A model generated the notes under the pieces. The model was not told the origin of the DNA. It made no database searches and was given only the letters and a program-made list of their open reading frames with translations. A DNA stretch of 25,633 bases from Pezicula radicicola. Lineage: Eukaryota > Ascomycota > Leotiomycetes > Helotiales > Dermateaceae. This document shows positions 21,842-25,633 of the stretch, one piece after another. A program made the position numbers and the translations under genes. The stretch covers positions 3,777-29,409 of the forward strand of contig PDUO01000043.1 in assembly GCA_003008705.1 (NCBI GenBank). Direction: 5' to 3'. Positions within the stretch are counted from its first letter, which is position 1; every line of letters begins with the position of its first letter.

Positions 21842-22135
21842 CATCTAGAATTAGAATTTAAGGATGAAAAATAAAAGTCGGGGTATTAGAATAGTATTAA
21901 AGCCTATTAGCGAATAGGCTTATATAGTTAGAAAGTAAGGTATCTACTAGATATACTAATTAATAAATTATAGAGAGTAGACTATAGCTATAGATACTTA
22001 AATACTAATAAGGTAGTAGATAACTATAAAAGTAGCTATTAGTAATAGAGCTATTTCCAATACTATATAATAGGTAGAAATACTACTATATTATATAATA
22101 TTCCTAGAGAGTTACTTCTAGCCAGCCTCTAAAAT
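21842..22135 (+). pseudogene. Short degraded frame, possibly an upstream exon of the next one
   Basis: A plus frame distinct from the ferric-reductase frame gives hydrophilic, gene-like wording: LELEFKDEK near 21850, NSIKAY near 21890, VVDNYKSSY near 22010-22040 and NIPRELLLASL near 22100-22130. The stops are all TAA/TAG. It ends in clustered stops and the following recognisable sequence is in another frame, so it may be an exon of the gene at 22321-23919 or of a separate gene. No family is recognised. Confidence 0.35.
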
Positions 22136-22320
22136 TAGCCCCTAATCTATATCTTCCTTCTTTAAGTAAATATCTAAATCTAAACTATAATAGACTACTT
22201 TACTTTCTACTAGGAGTTCTTGGATAGTAATATATACTAGTATATAGCTTAACTTTATTATAATATAATAGAATATATAAGTAATTACTAAATAGTTGAA
22301 GTTCTATAATTAATAGAGTA

Positions 22321-23919
22321 TAGTAGTATTACTAACTTATATAACCTAAAATACTATTATACTTCGCCGCCTCAATAATATTAAACTATAAAGATAAAGA
22401 TAACGTGATATAAACCTTTATAAGAATATTCTAAGATATATATCTCTAGAGGAGTTATAATAAAATTATTCCTTTTATTTAAAATAAGACTCTCTAATCC
22501 TATTTCTATTAGATTATAGATCTTATAGATTTAGAAATAAATAACACTACTTCACTATATACTATTAGTAAAGAGTTAGTCCTTACTTTACTATAATATA
22601 CAATAAGGCTCTATAAAGACAATATATATATAAAGGAAGAAATAATAGACTTTATTAAATATAAGGAATTTTAGATAATCCTAAGTATTAGAATATAAGA
22701 TCAACTTTCATAGACTATCTATAAATAATATATAGTGAGTATTAAATCCTATAGACTAAGTACTAAGAATTATATCAATATCAACTTAGTCTTAGTAAAC
22801 TAAGAGATTAAAATATATTAACTAGATAATAAAGTAATTCTTATTAAGTAGATTACCTCCTTATACTATAGCTAGTCTAATATACTACAGAGCGTTTATA
22901 ACAATACCAGAACCAATGAACTATTTATATTCTATAACTATATAATACTTATAGGCGCCCTAGGTCTCCCTAAGAAGTCTTAGCTTATTACTCTTCTTCC
23001 TTATATCTTCTAGTAGGTAGAAGGAACCTATAACTATATCAAGGTATTATATTATAAACTAGTTGTATAATATAGAGTTCTATCTCCTGGTTCTATTACT
23101 CTATCTACCCTAGTAAAGGTAGACCTAACTATATACAACGATGATAATATATTGAATTATAGATTAGTCTTACCCCTATTCTCTAGCCTAGACTTTAACT
23201 AGGGTTTCCTTAATAAAGATAATACTACTAAGTTCTTTTAATCAAACCTAGACCTTTATAATAAGGCGTCGACTAATAGACTAGTTTTATAACCTCTATC
23301 CTATAATACTAGGGTAGTCACTAAGAAGCTCTAAGACTATATAACCCCTATTACTAACTAGAGTATCTAAACTACCCTTACTTTAGTAAATACTTCAAAG
23401 GCTACTTTTATCAATAAAGAGGCCTAGTAGTAACTAGCGAAGTACTATCGTTTCAATATATAAGTTAAGATAGATTATAAAGTATAATAAATACTCTTGA
23501 TAATTCTTGAGGAATCTCAAGAGTAGAGAATACTAGAAGAGAGAAGTAAGGGAGAGGAGAATAAGACTAACTAGATAGAGCCTAAGACTATAGATTAGTT
23601 ATTCCTTAAGCTACCTTATACCCTTGAAAAAGAAAAAGGAAGTAAGAAGCTATTCGAATAGGATCTAGTAGACTAGGATAAGTTTTAGAAACTAGCTATA
23701 GAAGAAGATAACTTAACTATAGTTAATATTTTTACTACTATTCTCTAAATAACTAAGGTAATAAAGATATTTTATATATTATCCAACCCAGCTTTATTCT
23801 ATATTAATTCTATTATACTTTCGAAGTCTATTTATAAAGAATAATAGTAGAGGAGAGAAATAGAAGATAATTCTAAGTTTTAGATATCTAACTTTATTCA
23901 CTATTGAAAAAATAAATAG
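22321..23919 (+). pseudogene. Large degraded protein frame, function not recognised
   Basis: In one plus frame (first bases equal to 1 modulo 3) about 530 codons read as a plausible soluble protein. LNYKDKDNV lies near 22381-22410, and IKEEIIDFIKYKEF near 22630-22671. SPGSITLSTLVKVDLTIYNDD is near 23080-23140, and TTLTLVNTSKATFINKEA near 23374-23427. A highly charged C-terminal part (EERSKGEENKTN then KLPYTLEKEKGSKKLFE, about 23540-23660) follows. Such charged runs argue for real former coding sequence rather than chance. The frame stays fairly open beyond the TAG at 23917-23919 up to about 24600, but with less gene-like content. I do not recognise the family. It could be an accessory or transposon-linked gene. 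Confidence 0.5.
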
Positions 23920-24599
23920 CCTTACCTACTTTTATATTTCCTTTAATTAAAGATTATTACCCTCCTATATAATTCCTTTCCAAAAACTATTCTAGTCCTA
24001 TATATATAATTACTAGTAAAACTAGCTTCTTATTTATATATAACTACTAGAAAATATATACTATATAGTATTTAAATTAAATTAGTATTATTATATCCTA
24101 ACTTAGCCCTAAACTTAGTAGATATAGTCCTATATATAAAATACTATACTTAAGTCTTATAAGGAATTAAACTATATATAGAAGCTTTGAGTTATATAGA
24201 GACTATATTAATATAAATAACTTTTTATTTAGTACTTAAAGTATAAGATAATAAATATAATCTCAGCTATATTACTATAGTAAGTTAAAACCTTATTAAA
24301 GAAAACTATAAATTTAACTAGATTACCTTGATTATTAAGACAACCCTATTCTAGCTTTATAGCTACTTCTTAATTCGATTATAAACTATAATAACTTTAA
24401 GCCTATTAAATCTTCCTTCCTTCCGGTATCTTAATCTAAATTACCGTCTCCTATAGCCGTTATAGTTATAATACTTATACTATCTATTTTATTAGTTATA
24501 TAATTTACTATTATATAAGTATAAGTATAGTCCTAGTCCTAATATTTCATTACTAAAGATAATTAATTTCTAGATACTATCTAGGTAAGGATCAACTAA

Positions 24600-25633
24600 A
24601 TTAAATTATCTTATAATAATACTCTTAATAACTTATAATAGTTTTAGGGTTTATACCCTTACTTATATTAGACTCTCTATATTACCTATATAAGTATAAT
24701 ACTAATAATCTTAATAATAAAAGCTAAAATACTAAAAGTAATATTTATTTAGTTATTTAATATAAATTAAGTATAGTCGGGAGAAGTAGAGGTATTATAA
24801 AAGAATTATAAGATATTAAACTATATCTATTAGTTAGTAAGGCTATAATATTAATGAGGTTTAAAAGAAGGTTATACTTATATTAATAAATTTAGATCTA
24901 AGATCTAAAGGAAATAGAAAAAAATTTATTAAAGAAGGAAGTAGGGATAGGATTAAATAGAGTTATATTCAATATAAATATAAAGGATATATTTTTTATA
25001 CTTAAGCCTAGTCTAAGCGTTTTCACTATAAAATATATTAATCTAAGCGAGGAAACACTTAGACTAGGCTTATATTAAATATAGAATATAGAATATTACT
25101 AATAATATAATTAGACTATATAATTAAAATATATATTTTAGTTTATAATAGTATAATTAAGCTTAATTAAAATAAATATTTTAGTTATTAATAGTATATA
25201 TAATTCTTTAAACTAGTAGTATTATTTATAGACTACTATCTTATTTATAATCTAATCAAAGAGGACGAATAAGCTATAGTAATTAAATAGTATAGTATAC
25301 CTTATAAAACTAACTTCCCTATTAAACTTTTACCTTACTCTTAACTAGGCTCTCTAGTTAAACTAACTAAATATAGTTAGTATATTATATCTTATTAATA
25401 TATACTAACCTTATATCTAGTATAAAATATAGATCCCCCCTCTACTTTAGTTATAAATAAATATATTATATTTTATAGTATTATATTCTTTTAAAATAGA
25501 TAATAAGAGAAAATAAGTATTTAACTACTTTAAAAAGCTATACAAGTACTTAGAAAATTCTACTAAGTACCCTCTAATAAAGATAAAAGTTAAGTCTCTT
25601 ATTAACTAAGAGTAATAATAATAATTAAAATAT
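24600..25633. other. AT-rich RIP-degraded DNA without recognised genes
   Basis: Apart from the foldback at 25003-25072, I see only TA-rich sequence with stops in every frame read. A C-rich patch (25434-25440) and purine-rich runs (24890-24960) stand out from the base composition but carry no motif. Confidence 0.5.
25003..25072. repeat. Short foldback (22-bp arms, 26-bp loop)
   Basis: The arm at 25003-25024 (taagcctagtctaagcgttt and two more bases) is the reverse complement of 25051-25072 with two mismatches, both explicable as C-to-T or G-to-A changes. It has unusually high GC for this window. It could be a tiny inverted-repeat element or the end of a larger one. Confidence 0.75.

Noticed and set aside
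1..25633. Mitochondrial DNA, a low-GC bacterium or a protist genome as the source of the AT richness
   Set aside because: The bias is specific to CpA/TpG-to-TpA, and recognisable fungal PKS, methyltransferase, monooxygenase and pogo-type frames are interrupted by exactly the stops this would make. No standard or alternative genetic code makes both TAA and TAG consistent with Gln, Arg and Trp at once.
1..25633. tRNA or rRNA genes
   Set aside because: No cloverleaf with intact A and B box-like segments and no rRNA-like conserved stretch was noticed; RIP would have destroyed such signals, so absence by eye is not proof.

Overview
The window looks like a stretch of filamentous ascomycete (Pezizomycotina) genome ruined by repeat-induced point mutation (RIP). 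It is extremely AT-rich. TpA is everywhere while CpA and TpG are almost gone: bases 8581-8640, for example, hold 18 TA, no CA and no TG. ATG start codons are therefore nearly absent, and CAA, CAG and TGG codons have become TAA or TAG. As a result there are almost no conventional ORFs. If TAA/TAG are read as former Gln/Trp (or Arg) codons, long coherent protein frames reappear. All gene calls below rest on that reading and on motifs recognised by eye; no database search was possible.

Layout. 1-779: AT-rich, nothing recognised. 780-2639: a complete, RIP-dead pogo/Fot1-type (Tc1/mariner superfamily) transposon, with 66-bp terminal inverted repeats and a minus-strand transposase. About 3050-3414: the N-terminal part of a second, diverged pogo-type transposase. 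3674-12440 (minus): a highly reducing polyketide synthase (PKS) pseudogene of about 2,900 codons, ordered KS-AT-DH-cMT-ER0-KR-ACP-R, ending in a thioester reductase. 13023-14190 (plus): an O-methyltransferase pseudogene, divergent from the PKS. 14514-14961: a MITE-like element with perfect 38-bp inverted repeats around a minisatellite. About 15360-16990 (plus): a long degraded frame I cannot name. 17101-18381 (plus): an FAD-dependent monooxygenase pseudogene. About 20281-21840 (plus): a ferric-reductase-like (FRE) flavo-haem oxidoreductase pseudogene. About 21842-23919 (plus): one or two degraded frames of unknown function. 24600-25633: AT-rich DNA with a small foldback.

Taken together, the PKS, methyltransferase and FAD monooxygenase (with the unnamed frame between them) look like a fossil secondary-metabolite gene cluster flanked by dead transposons. 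The PKS has no usable enoyl reductase, so it would have needed a partner enoyl reductase. Its terminal reductase would have released the chain as an aldehyde or alcohol, and the methyltransferase and monooxygenase would have tailored it. Betaenone-type synthases of Pleosporales have this kind of architecture; product and taxon are inference. The AT-to-R part of the PKS keeps one reading frame for about 6.9 kb, so the damage is essentially transitions without indels. Since RIP acts on duplicated DNA, an intact or sister copy of the cluster may exist, or once existed, elsewhere in the genome.
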